Assembly: GCA_037951165.1 (NCBI GenBank)
Contig: JBBDHG010000169.1
Coordinates: 1,593,501-1,657,500 of the forward strand
DNA length: 64,000 nt
Direction of reading: 5' to 3'
From: Lophius americanus
Lineage: Eukaryota; Chordata; Actinopteri; Lophiiformes; Lophiidae
Part shown: one piece after another, positions 24,733-37,030 of the stretch
Layout of the letters: the number at the start of each line of letters is the position of its first letter
Position numbering within the stretch: the first letter of the stretch is position 1
The notes under the pieces: model-generated
What the model was told of the DNA's origin: nothing
Databases searched by the model: none
Seen by the model: only the letters and a program-made list of their open reading frames with translations
Made by a program: the position numbers and the translations under genes

Positions 24733-25492
24733 GGTCAAGTTTCAATGCCAGACCTCACAACCTCCTCTGCCATCAGCATTTTCCTTGTCTTTACTATTGA
24801 CTCTTCACTAACATCTTGTGGATGTACTGCTATCTGAATAAAGGACACAGAGGTCTGTTGGCACTGAGCGATACGTTTGAATAAATACATTTACTTGCAG
24901 ATTGAGTATAACTGAGTCTTTACTTGGAATTATAATTATATCACCTTCTGGCATGCCTGATTTAAATGATTAGCTCATTATCTACCTCTGCAGGAGCCTC
25001 ATATGGATGAATTCATTTGAATAAGATGTTGGGCTAAGTGGCACCAGAAACCAGTAAATCTGTACCATTGCAGTGGTAGATATATTTTCCACGGTTCTTA
25101 TTTTCCCTACTCACTATTTTTTTCTTCTTAAGCAGATTCACTTGTCGTTTTATTGTGCACAGGAGCTGCCGGCGGATTATTTATTTTGACAAATAAACCC
25201 AATTTTTCCACTTCTGCTAGACTGAATCTGCTTCTGGGTTCAAGTTACAACACGAACCTTAGCATTTTTGACCAGTTATTGGTCTTGTCCTCCACATTCC
25301 AACTTACATAGCGGGTTGGAATGTGGACTGGGCAATTAATCAAAAATGTATCTGACATTTAAACCTCGGTGTAAATTCTATTAATACTCTCCCCACTGTG
25401 TGTGTTCATGTACTGTTGCTTTAAAACGCTACAGCATGTGGAGTGGTTAACCAGGAGACTCTGCCCCGTCCAGTCCGTGTCATAAATGCAAC

Positions 25493-27533
25493 ATGGTACT
25501 CAAGCACCGAGCGACTTATAAACCCGATCAGCATGTACCAAATGAAAATAGTCTTTCCGTTGTTTGGGCACATATTGGCTTCACTGAAGTCGACAACAAA
25601 CAAAAAGAGGTCAAATGTAAACACTGCAGAAAAGCAGTTTCAGCAACCAAAGGTTACACCACCAATCGGTTTCAACACTTGGAGCGCAATCACCCAATCG
25701 GATACGAAGAGTGCATGGCTCAAATAAAAAAGAGCGAGACTGATTAACAACTCAACAACAAATGCCTCCACAAATCAACTGTGGATAGCAGAAGCATTTA
25801 CAAAAACAAAACACTATGAAAGGTATTCACAAAGATGGAAGGAAATAACGGCGGGGACGGCTTTTCCCCCTACATCACGAGAGGTATGGATCCCAGAGCT
25901 ATAGTGGAGCTCAGTGGGTTTAAACACCTCGTTAAAAACATTTTCCCCAAACATATGTTCACACGTCAGAGATGACTGCGCAGGGACTGCGAAATATGCT
26001 TTCTGCTTGAAGAGAACCTTGTGGTTATGACAACAGACAAGAGGGATATCTGTCTGTCACCTCTGGGAGGTGACTGTCTGCTTCATTGTTTCCGTGTCAG
26101 TTTGTTCGCGTCATAAATTATTATGACAACATGTTTTTACTAAATGTTGTATAGGCCTTGTTTTGTTTTTTTTATTTTCCTTTTCTGTGCTGATGTGATC
26201 GTTAAACACTTTATTACATGTGTCAAAAAAGGTGTTACATACATTAAACGTTACTTAGATACTTAAAATCAAGTTACAGCTATTTTTCAGCACATTAAAT
26301 GAAAACTGTGACAAAAAAGTAGTATTTTTCTTTAGGTTACAATGTGTTTGATATTACAAACTTCACATTAAAATGTAGAAAAAGTAGTGTTTTTTTTTAA
26401 CATTTTGGAGTTGGAGTTGAATTTAAACAAACTGCTCAAGAAGTGTTAAAAATCTTATATTATTGATGAATCGATGGCTTGGGAATTAAGAGGTGTTTCT
26501 CCACTTTAAATATGTTTTGGTTAAGCTGTAGAGTTTGTGAAATCCCTCAATCATATAATAATTGATTTTAATATGTGTGTGTGTGTGTGTGTGTTTATTT
26601 CAGAAAATGCAATTAATGATCAGCGAGTGGATGGGGCAATAAGTGAAGATAAAAAGTTTGCCAGTGCTCTATGCCATAGTTGGAACAAAAATGAAGCTGC
26701 AGAAAAAGCTGAAAGCAGCATGTGCCACCGGATGGGGTTCATTACAAATGATGGCTACAAGGTACTACAGCAAAAGAAAGCCATCATACATCAAGGCACG
26801 TTGTTCCATGTTGGGCTGACTCAGAGGCTGTCAACAAAGATTCTCCCAATTGATGGAGTTCACAGATGCTCTGTCAGAGAAAGAGTAGGGGACCTTTTTC
26901 ATTAGCTAAGCCTGTCATACACATCCTCCATTCACAAGTTCTTGATGAGGAGGAAGATGACATGGAGCTCACCCAAACAATGGAAACCAGCATCCTTGAG
27001 TAGCTTAAGGAGAAGTTCTCAGAGCCCATCACAGAAGAGCTACTGGACACAGTAGTCAGTTCTGTTGATCCCAGATTTAAAACATTTATGTGCACCATGT
27101 CCCCATCATTCAAGATGAAGTGAAAACAGAGACGGAGTCAGCAGCTGCAGTCCACAGGGGAAGAACCGCAGGGAGCACAGAGACCTCTACGTCCTTATCA
27201 GAAACGAAGAAGCCCAGAAGGTCATTAGGGAGTGTTTTCAAAGGGAGTTCAGGCAACCCTTCGACAGCACCCACCCTGTCACTAGACCCACTGTGTCACT
27301 TCAGCAAATACAAGAAGCAGAGCTGAGCAGCTGCTTGGAAAATCCCCCGGTATGGTGGAGAAAGCGTCACGGACATTTTCCCACTCACTTTAAGTAAGGT
27401 GGTAAAAAAACACATCTTTGTATACCAGCGGGTTTCAGCTCAGGAGGAAACACTGTTACGTCCCTCAGATCCCCCTCAGAAACCAGACACATGCTAGTGT
27501 TACTTTGTAAGAACCGAGAGTAACTCCTAACGC
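25493..27533 (+). pseudogene. hAT transposase pseudogene with N-terminal BED zinc finger
   Basis: hAT transposases cut and paste their element; the BED finger binds the terminal DNA. Pieces seen in order: an open BED finger at 25493-25747 (VWAHIGF, then CKHC, RFQHL and H); RWKEIT near 25830; a frameshifted match to the region after it (YITRGMDP then GFKHLVK, 25871-25972); TTD near 26030; CATGWGSLQMMATR near 26720-26765, matching the C-TRWGS motif; FTDALSEKE near 26855; VDPRFK near 27067, the hAT LDPRFK motif; KKPRRSLGSVFK; ELSSCLENPPVWW (WW at 27353-27358) and FP, start of the dimerisation domain; then GGNTVTSLRS to KNRE, ending at TAA 27531-27533. Reading needs several frame changes and crosses in-frame stops (for example near 27001), so it is dead. 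The WW and GN-VT motifs make hAT far more likely than another BED protein. Confidence 0.82.
26573..26594. repeat. TG microsatellite
   Basis: Eleven TG units within the decayed hAT element. Confidence 0.95.
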
Positions 27534-27739
27534 ATGAGTAGAGTGACAAGACGAGATCACAGAGAAGAAAATTACATGCAACACTGGTCATGAGTCTGCA
27601 ACACTACGAGCACACGGGATACACGCCTGCTGATCCACCAGACGCGCCTGTCCAAGACCCTCCTCAATTATATCGGAATTGACGTAAAAGGTTAAATTAA
27701 TTGTGGTATTGATTTGAGGTATATCGCACAGCCCTACCC

Positions 27740-29035
27740 TCGCTTTATACCGCCATATGTCAGTCTACTTAGGAGAATTCATCTAAATAACTGGTGTTGC
27801 TAAGCAACCAGTGAATGCAACATTATACAGCGGCTTTCATGAGGGGTAAAAATGACTCCTGGGTCGTTCTACGGTTTACAGGTTTCATTTAAAGTTTCCT
27901 GCATGTATTAAAACTTTTTAATGCCACAGCAGTGTCTCAAAATCTTTGGAAAAAAAACAAAAAACCCACAACAATATTTCAGAAATACGCATGCGGAGGA
28001 GAAATGCTTGATTGTGCTTCACAAAACGGTTACATCAGAGAGTCTGCTGTTACTGGGCAGCAATCAGGAGCCAATTAGTTTGACCGAGTTTTCTATGAGA
28101 GAAGCAAGATTCGCTGCATTTTCATACATTTGTACCTATTTTCTGACAGTAATGTATTGTGGAACACTGTTTCTCACTTTCTTTAATATCACTGTTTGTA
28201 TCCAAAAACCCCGCTGCATTGGTTTTAATTGGACCAAGAAATAAGTGGACAAAAATCCCCCAGAGCTTTAACATTGCTGCATTCATCAGATTGATCACCA
28301 AGGCAACCAACCAAAACAGCGAAATCTAAGTTGGTCAGTGAGCCTCAGTCTTCTCAAAGAAATAACATACCAGGAAATAACTTGAGCCAAGTTTTTGTTA
28401 CTACAACACTATGCACTCCAGTTTATAGCCAAAGATCTTCTTGCTGGTTCTGCTTTACTGGCCTCGTCTTCTACTAATGGTTTTGTTAAGCTCACGCCCC
28501 TGACACAAGTACACTTTGTCATGATAAAGAGCACACTAAATCAAATTAAAAGTCTCATGAAAGCTGGAAAAACGTGGCGTGATGAATGTGGCACCTCCCG
28601 CCTTTAGAGCAGCAGGAGGCGCAATGATGGATGTAAGGTGACTCTTTACTATGTGACTGTTTTAGATGGCTCCTCTCAAGAGTTTGTATTTTTTTTATGC
28701 CACAGAATGGAATCGCTGTAGGCTAAATGTCTAATGAAAACAGCTCCTTATACGTTATTACAGGACTATAACACTACACTCCCAGGACGCAGGGTTACTT
28801 GGGGTCTATATTAAGAAAGGGAGGCGGAGCCTTCAGCTATCAGGATTCCAGTTCCTTCCAGCAGGTAGACTTCTCTACATTTGACAGTCATTTTAAGTCC
28901 TTCCTTTTTGTTGAGCTTAAAGTTGAGATTGGATGGCATCGGCAATCACCATCCTCGTGGTTGGGCAATTTTCCTTGTCTACCATTGTCGAACCTCAAGT
29001 TTGACGTTCTTCTTCTGCACGACTTTTTAAATATC
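27740..29035. other. No gene seen
   Basis: No motif-bearing frame. A near-palindrome gttgctaagcaac at 27793-27807 resembles an RFX X-box, but this may be chance. Confidence 0.4.
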
Positions 29036-29039
29036 CGAC

Positions 29040-29440
29040 TTATATTTAAAATATCTGGACTTATGCTGTCGTCCCCGACAGCCAGGGTTCATCCCAGAAA
29101 AGTCTCAAATCCCGTTTGCTGTGCAAACAATCCACGGAAAATATTAGGAAAAGTAAACGCCCCGAAGTGAGTAAAATATGAATTATTCGATTAAAGTCTG
29201 GGATAAGTCGTGTCGATACATTTGGACTTAACCTTATCAATGGTCGAGAAATTATGGTCGAAAACATTTGGGGATAAAGCTCCCCACACTGTAAGAAATA
29301 TTCAACCGATCTTTCCCACAAAGACTCCACTTCTTCCTCCCAATAAGGTCAATGTGGGTACGAAATTTGAAAATGATCCATGAAATGGTTTGAGTTATCG
29401 CGTTTCCAAGAAGGATCTGTGGTGGTTTTGGGTATATAAT
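29040..29440 (-). repeat. Family-A repeat (copy 4)
   Basis: It contains gtcgtccccgacagccaggg, cacttcttcctcccaataag and gaaaatgatccatgaaatgg, the antisense of the family. Confidence 0.6.
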
Positions 29441-30429
29441 AAATAAAGACAACATATTTATTACTTCCTTAAATGCTTCTTACTCATGTGTGTTAGTGTT
29501 GGTATGTCTTTTATCCTTTGCATCTCCCAGATGTCAGGAGCCACTGAAAACAAGCAGGGGACTTTCTCAACAACCCAGCAGGGGTTTTCTGATATGAACT
29601 CACACTTCAGCCGAAATGATGTACAATTTCACTCCTTAGAGAACTCGTGATGATTCTCCTCCAACACCCGAACCTGGCTGCCTTTTTTATCCATCTATGC
29701 TAATCTCATCACATACACTTGAATGTCATGATTATAGCCATTTTACAGTAATAGTGGGCAACTCATATCTTATTGTTTCTGTGACTATTACATGTCAACA
29801 ACTGCTCACTGAGAGTGACAGGTTTGTCCTTGGTGATATTTCCTTTGCCTGTTATATATGTAGATGGTGATATCCTCTAAAGTGTTTTGCACTCTAATGT
29901 TTTGTTTTGCATGCTTCCATGCATATTGGAACCCTTATGGCTGCATTTCTTCAAACACAAAAAATGTAACCAATGCAGCAAGGAGGAGCTCCAACAAAGT
30001 TCCGTTAAGGCTTACTTATGCTCAACAAATCTGGATGGAGCATTTTTCTGCATACTTTACGTTTTGTACTTTTTGTGCATGTTTTAGGAGAGCTCCCAAG
30101 CATGGATGAAACAAACTCAGCAGAACAGCACGGCAGGGCCAAACATTTGCATCTTGAGTACATTGATGGACAAGAACTTTTTGTCCATTAAAATGAATGT
30201 CATCGGTAATTAGCAGCACATCTGCATTAGCGATGAGTCAGCTACATGTGGCTGAGCCTGCCTTCTATGCTGACATCAATATAACACCAAGACACAAAGT
30301 GGAACGTCAGAAGCGTTAGCTGTCTACTGCCGATCTCGAAACAGCAAAGAACTCTACTTTTGTATCAATTTATTTTAAATGTTGGATAAATTGTACTCAA
30401 ATAGCATCATCCTCTACTGAAAGACCACT

Positions 30430-30558
30430 CTAAGCACTCCAAAAAACATTCAACCATTCAAATAGTGGTGACAGATGCCACACATTACACTAATACACGC
30501 ACTAATGGTCATTAGGAGCCATTGAGGCTCAATATCTTGTTCAAGGACACTTCGACAT
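30430..30558 (-). mobile_element. SINE body, head-to-head with next copy
   Basis: On the minus strand it carries ccacatgtcgaagtgtcctt and gaacaagatattgagcc, then tail sequence ending in gaatggttgaatg. This is the common teleost SINE body; its tRNA head is missing. Confidence 0.65.
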
Positions 30559-30780
30559 GTGGACGGTTGTGGCTCAAGAGGTCGTCCACTTATTGGAGAG
30601 TGGTTCAATCCCTGACACCTGACATATGTTGGAGTGTCCTTGAGCAAGATACAGAACTCTTATTTGCCCCCAATATCTGTCCCATTGGGGTGTGTGAATG
30701 GCTGTCATTCCTACAAAGTGGTGCCTTTCATAGTAGCCTTCATAGCATACCATGGTAGGAGTGTGTGTGGAGTGAATGCT
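30559..30780 (+). mobile_element. tRNA-headed SINE, near full length
   Basis: It shows gttgtggctcaagaggtcgt (A-box region), ggttcaatccc (B box, 30602-30612), agtgtccttgagcaagatac and a tail ending near gtgtggagtgaatg. It belongs to the same family as the inverted copy at 30430-30558. Confidence 0.72.
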
Positions 30781-31439
30781 CATGCATATTTCAAAAATAT
30801 TTGAGTGGTCTGTCCGACAAGAAAGTTCTATAAGTGCAGTGTAGGAAAAGTTGAGGAAATAATGTCACTATTTAAGAAAGAAATGTCTTATTTGTAACTG
30901 GAAGCAGGTTTGAATGATATCCAAATATAAACCTGTTGCCATATACAGTATGCCCTTATCAACCGTAACATCGTAATCACAGAAACGTTTATCCTTTCAG
31001 ACTACAATGAAACACTGTAATTATGTAGGAAATTATGCTTCTCTTTGTTCGAGATCTGCAATATCTACACCTGGCTTTCATTGTCTTTTTTCCCCTCATT
31101 GAAAAATAAACTTAACTTAACTTTTTTTGTTTTGCCTAGTGAAACCGATTGTCCTTTCTCCTTTTCTTTACTGCATTGTTATACATTAGGCTTTACAATA
31201 ATAAACAAGACATTATTCAACTTATTTAACTTGATTTACATGAATTTCTTCAAAATGTGTTATCAGAACTAGTCAAATCTAATAATGGACAACAGTATTA
31301 GAATTGTTAAATACTTAAGTAACACAAAATAAGCTTAAAAGGACCAGTTAGGTAAGTTATGAGTTCTTACTGATGGATAACCCCTTTGTTACCATGGAAT
31401 TGAATGCGATAACATTAGATGCATCAATCGCATCAATCA

Positions 31440-31944
31440 CAATAGCATTGCATAGATGCTGTGATATATTCTTGTTACCATGGCACCTGTTAATGGGTGG
31501 GATATATTAGAGAGCAAGGGAACATTTGGTCCTGAAGTTGCTGTATTGAAAACAGGAATTATTGGCAAGCGTAAGGATCTCAGTGACTTTGATTTGGGCC
31601 AATTTGTACGGCTCGTCAACTGGGTCAGTGCAACTCGTGAACTGCACGTCTTGTTTGGTGTTTCCACGCCGCAGTGGTTAGTATCTACCAAAGTTGTGTA
31701 GGGAATGACAAATGGTGAACCGGCAACATGATCATGAACACCTAAGGCTCATGGATACACGTCGTGAGTGAAAGCTAGATGGTGTTGTTCAAACTCACAG
31801 GGGAAAAACACTTAAGGGGATAATGCTGGTTCTGATAGAAAGGCATCAGAACACACAGCACGTCTCAGTGTTGTCTTTGACAGTAAAAAAGGGAACTACA
31901 CAAGATAAGGCATGTGGTTTTAATGTAATGGCTGACTATTGTAT
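31440..31944 (+). mobile_element. Internally deleted Tc1-like element (MITE-like)
   Basis: The sequence runs from accatggcacctgttaatgg through a transposase 5' fragment (GKRKDLSDFDLGQ, near 31570) and ctggttctgatagaaaggca (31827-31846). It then reaches, near 31865-31890, the element's 3' end (gaactacacaagataagg to ggctgactattgta). The DDE region is deleted, as in the copy at 24129-24732. Frameshifts are present. Confidence 0.75.
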
Positions 31945-32864
31945 GTGCTCTCAAAAGGGAGGCAGTAAGTCAGAGACATACAATATTTTCCGGCTGAGAG
32001 TAGTTTATCCGCGATATTCTATCCATCACTTTGTTTCTCTATGATGTTACCTTATATAAACTGTTTTCAGAGAGAGTATAGTCTCTCCTAAAAAAAAAAA
32101 TCTGTTTCTGCCAGCCCCAATACTCCGATGCATCACTATTGTGATATTGAAGTTGTTGTTTGATGCAGAAAAGAAATCACTACTCCTGCAATTTTGATGA
32201 ATCAATCCAACAATCCTGTACCATCTATTCCCCATCCAAAAATACCAAATACGCGTCAGGCTTTTCTCAGGGTGCCTCGTTGTGAAGCGCCATTGCATGT
32301 TTGTTTTCCCCCTTTGTTTTGTGAGACAGAACTGCTTTACTTCTCCTACAACTGCTTCACCATGAGCATTGTTCTCTTATGAAAGGCAACATCGCTTACA
32401 TTCATTTCTGCTGTGTAATTCTATGAAAGAGACTAATCAAAAGTTGACAACACTGTGACTCAGTCACTCTCAGCTCTCCCTCAGCACTCCCAGCTTTTCA
32501 AACAATCAGCCTTCACAAGACATTTGAGAAGGTTTTTTTTTTACTTTCAGTATTCAACTTATAAAGGTATTTAAAACATACACATTTCTAAAGCCACGCT
32601 TTTTTAGAAATGATGAAGAAATGGACTGCACTTACAGTCTAATCTGCTTGATGACTCTAAGTGTTTTACTTCTCATGGTGACCACGCAATATGCCAACTG
32701 CTCATCAACCATTCACTGTCATTCATATTTTACACGTCTCATATTATTATTCAGACATCCAAACATTATCCATGTTTAATGCATGCTAGCGAAAAATGTT
32801 AATTATAGCCCCGAAAAGTTGGGAATATTATGGATTTGTCATCAACTTCCGCCTACTCTGCAGA

Positions 32865-33260
32865 TCATTCATGTCAAAATTGTGTTATGGATTATTTTCC
32901 AATTTTAAACCCCCATAGAACTTAGTGTGAGGAACAACTACATTGATTTTGGGAACAGTTAGTTTTATGGTTTATTTCCAAAAGTTTTCATTCTATAATT
33001 TCTCAACCGGTTCAAAATACTCCAAATGAGTAGGATACGAATTTATTCAAGAAAATCTATCTTTCTTATATGCTATTTTACGCTAATAGTTCACATTTAA
33101 ATCACTAGTGGGAGCTTTTGTTTTAGGAAAAAACCTTTTGGACATAACTTACTAAAGGTAGGTCGATTTTGTCCAAATTTGGGGCATACAGATCGATTTG
33201 AGGAGATACATCTTATATAAAAATCATACTTTTCACCGGATTTAAAGAGCAACTCCAGAA
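32865..33260 (+). repeat. Family-A repeat (copy 5)
   Basis: agaacttagtgtgaggaaca, gattttgggaacag, ggtcgattttgtccaaattt and gatttgaggagatacatctt follow the family order. Confidence 0.6.
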
Positions 33261-33372
33261 AAGTAATTGGTCTCAAGCGAGGAGTACAAATCTAGACGCA
33301 ACCCAAGCAGTATTTAAAGACCATGCTATCATACTCTCCCAGGGGCACAGTAGCATAGTGATATCAAGTTAA

Positions 33373-33601
33373 CCATCTGAGGGCTCCACAGACGACTGAC
33401 ACATTTAAAAAAGGATTTAAAATGTTCCTTTTTAGTAGAACCTATAAATTTAATTAACATTGCTGCTCTTTGGTCATGTTTTTATATAGTTATTTTTATT
33501 TTTTATTGATGCTTTTATCTGCTTTTACTTTGTAGCACTTTGAGATTTGATCCAAATGTAAAGTGCGTTTTAAACTAAACGATTATTATTATTATTATTA
33601 A
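33373..33601 (+). mobile_element. L2-clade LINE 3' end, severely truncated
   Basis: This is a second copy of the L2 element at 17275-18740, starting at the codons for the HLRAPQTTDTFKK segment and running through the 3' UTR to the ATT tail. By eye it is roughly 85-90% identical to the longer copy. It directly abuts a Rex3-like tail on its right. Confidence 0.88.
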
Positions 33602-33629
33602 GCAGCTGGATTGAGCTTACTTTATACGC

Positions 33630-33904
33630 TAGCTGGGCTCAGCCTTGGCGATACCATGAGGAGCTCCAACATCTGGAGGGGAGCTTGGAATGGAGACACT
33701 GCCTCTTCACATTGAAAGGAGACAGTTGAAGTTGTTCCGGCATCTGATTAGGAAGCCTACCATCAGAAGTTTTACAGGCATATCTCATCTGGGCTGAGAA
33801 TAAGTTGGGATCCACTGGGATGAGATTTAGAACATTCCTGGGGAAAGGGATGTTTGTAGTACCTTGCTTGGCCTACTATGGATGAAAATGAATGGATTGA
33901 TGGA
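33630..33904 (+). mobile_element. Rex3/RTE-type LINE 3' end, internally deleted
   Basis: The sequence includes cattgaaaggagacagttga, ttccggcatctgattaggaa and a tail of atgaatggattgatgga, matching the same family as 19366-19735 in the opposite orientation. Part of the terminal coding segment is deleted relative to that copy. It follows the L2 tail and is followed by a SINE body fragment. Confidence 0.7.
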
Positions 33905-34052
33905 CCTGGGGCCTTTTTGTGTGGAGATTACACATTTCCTCTGGGTTCCCTCGCTCCCTAAACAGTAAAAGCACGTCAGTGAATTGTAGTTTCTGTGTGT
34001 CGAGTGATTGTGAGTGGTTGTTTGTCTCTGTGATGTCCTATTTGATGAAATT
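33905..34052 (+). mobile_element. 'ccaaaaacatg'-family SINE, middle fragment
   Basis: tttttgtgtggagattacac, tctgggttccctcgctccct and gattgtgagtggttgtttgtctctgtg match the middle of the family. Head and tail are absent. Confidence 0.65.
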
Positions 34053-34870
34053 CAGATGTTACAGCAGCTTGATGATACCAAGCTTAAAAACAGCATGTAT
34101 CCGTTTTCCTTTTGTACTGCTACATAAGACGAGTCTCCGAGACTGCCACTGAGCCAATAACAATGTAATGAAAGCTTCGTCACGGCACATCTAAAGGAGG
34201 GCGCACATTATAGGCATCTTTCGCTTGGTGGCAATCTGAAAGAGAACAGACATCTGAGAGTGTACATTCACAACCTATCCACTTTAATGAGTCCTAATGG
34301 GTCGAAGAGATCCATATTGCATTGTCCCTTGAATAAACTGTTTTCCCCAGCCATATATCTTCTAATCCTTTTGGTGGCCAGCAGCCAGCAATTCAGTGGA
34401 CTCTGCTGAATAATTTATGTGGTCCCCACTGAGTTGAAAAGGGGAATGTGTCTTGCAGTGCACAAAATAAAGGTGAGACTTAAATTGACATTAAATAAAC
34501 GACTACAGAGGCTATGCATTTATAGGCTGCTACTCTCAACTCTTATTTATGTCACCATCTGTACTGGAAGAGTTATTGGCATATAAAGGTTTTAGAGCAG
34601 GGGCATTTCTGGATCACAACTTTCCAGTGGCTCATCTCCCATTCATGTAAAAAAAAAAGCAATGTTCCTCATTATTACTTTGTTCAGGCATTTTTAACAT
34701 TCCCCTTTATGGAGAAACCAGTGAAGCAGTGTCCATGAAACATTTCGGCTCGACAGGGGTAAGGCAAAATCCACGATGACAAATAAGATCTGAGGAGAAC
34801 TACTTGTCTATCTTTCTATCTCTTATATATTAGCTTTATTTCTAAAGGGAATTTACCTTTATTGCACACA

Positions 34871-35145
34871 TACACTAAATGGCCATATCATTAAAACACC
34901 AATTTCTCTTTATCTGCTGAGCCAGTTTAGAGAGCCATGTTGTTCAGACACTTTTCTGTCAGAACCAACATAAACTTTTTCAGCAATTTGTACCACATTA
35001 GCTCCTCTGGGGGATCAGACAACACTGGTTAACCTTCATTCCCCATCCACATCGATGAACGTTGGATAATCATGACTCATTCGCCTGTTCACCAGTTGTC
35101 CTTACTCTGACCACTTGAATAGGCATCATCGACTGAACACTGAGA
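34871..35145 (-). mobile_element. Internally deleted Tc1-like element, minus orientation
   Basis: It starts with tacactaaatggccatatca (terminal repeat) and passes near 34905-34955 directly to tgtcagaaccaacat and ttcagcaatttgtaccaca, which is the antisense of the transposase 5' part. It carries the same internal deletion as its relatives. Confidence 0.7.
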
Positions 35146-35169
35146 TTATATTAGCAAACTGTTTATGGA

Positions 35170-36495
35170 AGTGAACTCATCAAGGGGTCTAATGCAGTGA
35201 ATGTGGGAAGACCTTTCATAACGCTTTCATGATTCCTGCATAATTGACAATAAAGCTTCCTGAATCTTGAATCCTTCTCTATATATACTAACTCTATCCT
35301 GCTAATTGTAATAAATACATTACAAAGCATGTAAAGCACCACATAGCCTTTCCAATAGTAATGTATAAAACTGACGAGAAGAAGAAAAAATATATTAAAT
35401 GAATTGTTCCTTTGAGGTTTCAGTGAATTGTGAAAGAAAAATATCCATAGAACTGTCATTATTAATTACCCCGAGAAAAAAAATAAAGACGCTATAAAAA
35501 GTGTCTGGTGTGCTTTGAGTCATCACCAGTGGAAGACTGAAAAAAATAACTCATATTAAACCGTGACGGAATTTGACAATAACTTAATTTATATTTAGTT
35601 AATAAACCGAAGGCCTAAATTAGACCGCGCCGCTAATATTGGTTCTTAATATCTCCTGTGTTTGCCAGCGCCAATTTTTCTCACGTCACTTGTCATTTAC
35701 ACGGTGGAAACTAGAGGCATCTTTCTGCATCATCAGCTGCTACAGCACATTTATTCATGTTTGTGACACCCAGCCAGTGTGAAAATTTTAATGTGCCAGG
35801 GAAAAATAAATATCAAATGGCGAGGCGAGTACGTTGTAAATTTGAGACCCTCTCAAAGGCTGCTCACTTTGGTGCTGTACTGACAGACAAACGCTGTCCT
35901 CGGAGTGAAGAGTCCATTATGGCTGGTGACAAACATGAAAAGCAAACGGTGAGGAGCGAGTTGGGAAGATACCACTCTGCAGGAGGAACGTTTAATATTG
36001 TGACTGCCAGCGAGGATCTCTTTGACTACCCAAACATCTCCTCACATAGTCTCTCTTTTCATTAGAGCAGCTCAGAGAAATGTCAAGTAAGATAACCCAT
36101 TATCTCCCCTGGTTACAATAACACACACACACACACACAAGCTTCATATGCCTGAATGCTACTTTGTTAGTTGGATTATATGGTGTCATTTGCCACGACC
36201 CCTGCTGGTGAACATTTACTTGCTTTGCGGTGGGGTGTGACTTCCTGTCTCTCTTCTACTAGGGTATTGCTTCCATGACTTTCGTTGTGTAAATTTGGAG
36301 GAAAAACTGCATTATTGTCAATTCTATGGTTTGTCTCCCGGCCAGTATGTGAACAAATCAGCTGAGTTTGCACCAAAAAGGTGAAAACAGCCTTAAACTC
36401 TAACTGCCATAAATCCAATACCCCCCCCCAAGCACCACCAAGGGGTTATTTTAACACACCAACCTAAGCAAGACTCAAATTAAGTTTATCTCTTT
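35170..36495. other. No gene seen
   Basis: 35600-36065 is repeat-free with balanced composition. A 102-codon frame there (35757-36065) has no recognised motif. Confidence 0.4.
36119..36139. repeat. AC microsatellite
   Basis: About ten AC units. Confidence 0.95.
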
Positions 36496-36499
36496 AACC

Positions 36500-36790
36500 A
36501 TTTAATGCCCTGATCAACTGTTTGGATGAGCAACTATTTGTTAGTGAAAGATGGGTGCCACTTCACTGAACCTGTTTATACTAGGACCCAGTTGCAGTTT
36601 GTATATGCTAAAGAGTAAGGGGCAAAAGATGGAGCCCTCTGGGGGTCCACAGGCCAAGGGGCCACCGAGGAGGAGGCATGACTATAGCCATAACCATGGA
36701 AGTCCATAAGAAGGATTTTTTTGTCATATTAAAGGATGTGATGACTTACGAAATAGAATTATGTAAATGTATACAACTAAAAGAAGTCCA
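36500..36790 (-). mobile_element. LINE reverse-transcriptase fragment (family B, copy 2)
   Basis: The minus strand gives LACGPPEGSIF and PLLFSIYKLQLG from 36580-36660, a mutated GVPQGS block, ending near the same boundary phrase (ccatttaatgccctgatcaa). Confidence 0.58.
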
Positions 36791-37030
36791 GTCCCGCATT
36801 GATGTCTGACATATTACAAGCCTCTAAAGCTACCAACAACGCCAACAAACTCTCTAAGTAAAGAGCAAGGAGTGGACGCGTCTTCCCAGTAGATTATTGT
36901 GCTTCAACCCAAAATATATAATGAAAATATTAAGAACGCAAAAGTGAGGACAGATAAAATTCCAGTGCAGAGTGACTAAACTCAGTAACATCAATTTATT
37001 TTGGCTTCGACATACCGACATGCCGTTAAC

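Larger units (their letters stand above)
25325..27736 (+). mobile_element. Decayed hAT (Ac/ZBED-like) DNA transposon
   Basis: The right end reads atatcgcacagcccta, a form common at hAT termini (complement TAGGGCTGTGCG). The left end is proposed at ggactgggcaatta (25325), which is only a loose match to that terminus, so the left boundary is uncertain. Between the ends lies a hAT transposase broken by several stops and frameshifts. An AT-rich stretch without coding signal (about 26110-26595) ends in a TG repeat plus TTTATTTCAG. That could be an intron acceptor inside the transposase gene. Confidence 0.72.

Noticed and set aside
27793..27807. RFX X-box-like palindrome
   Set aside because: A single short motif with no promoter or gene nearby; chance is likely.
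31437..31691. Minus-strand 84-codon frame
   Set aside because: Antisense of the Tc1-like transposase fragment.
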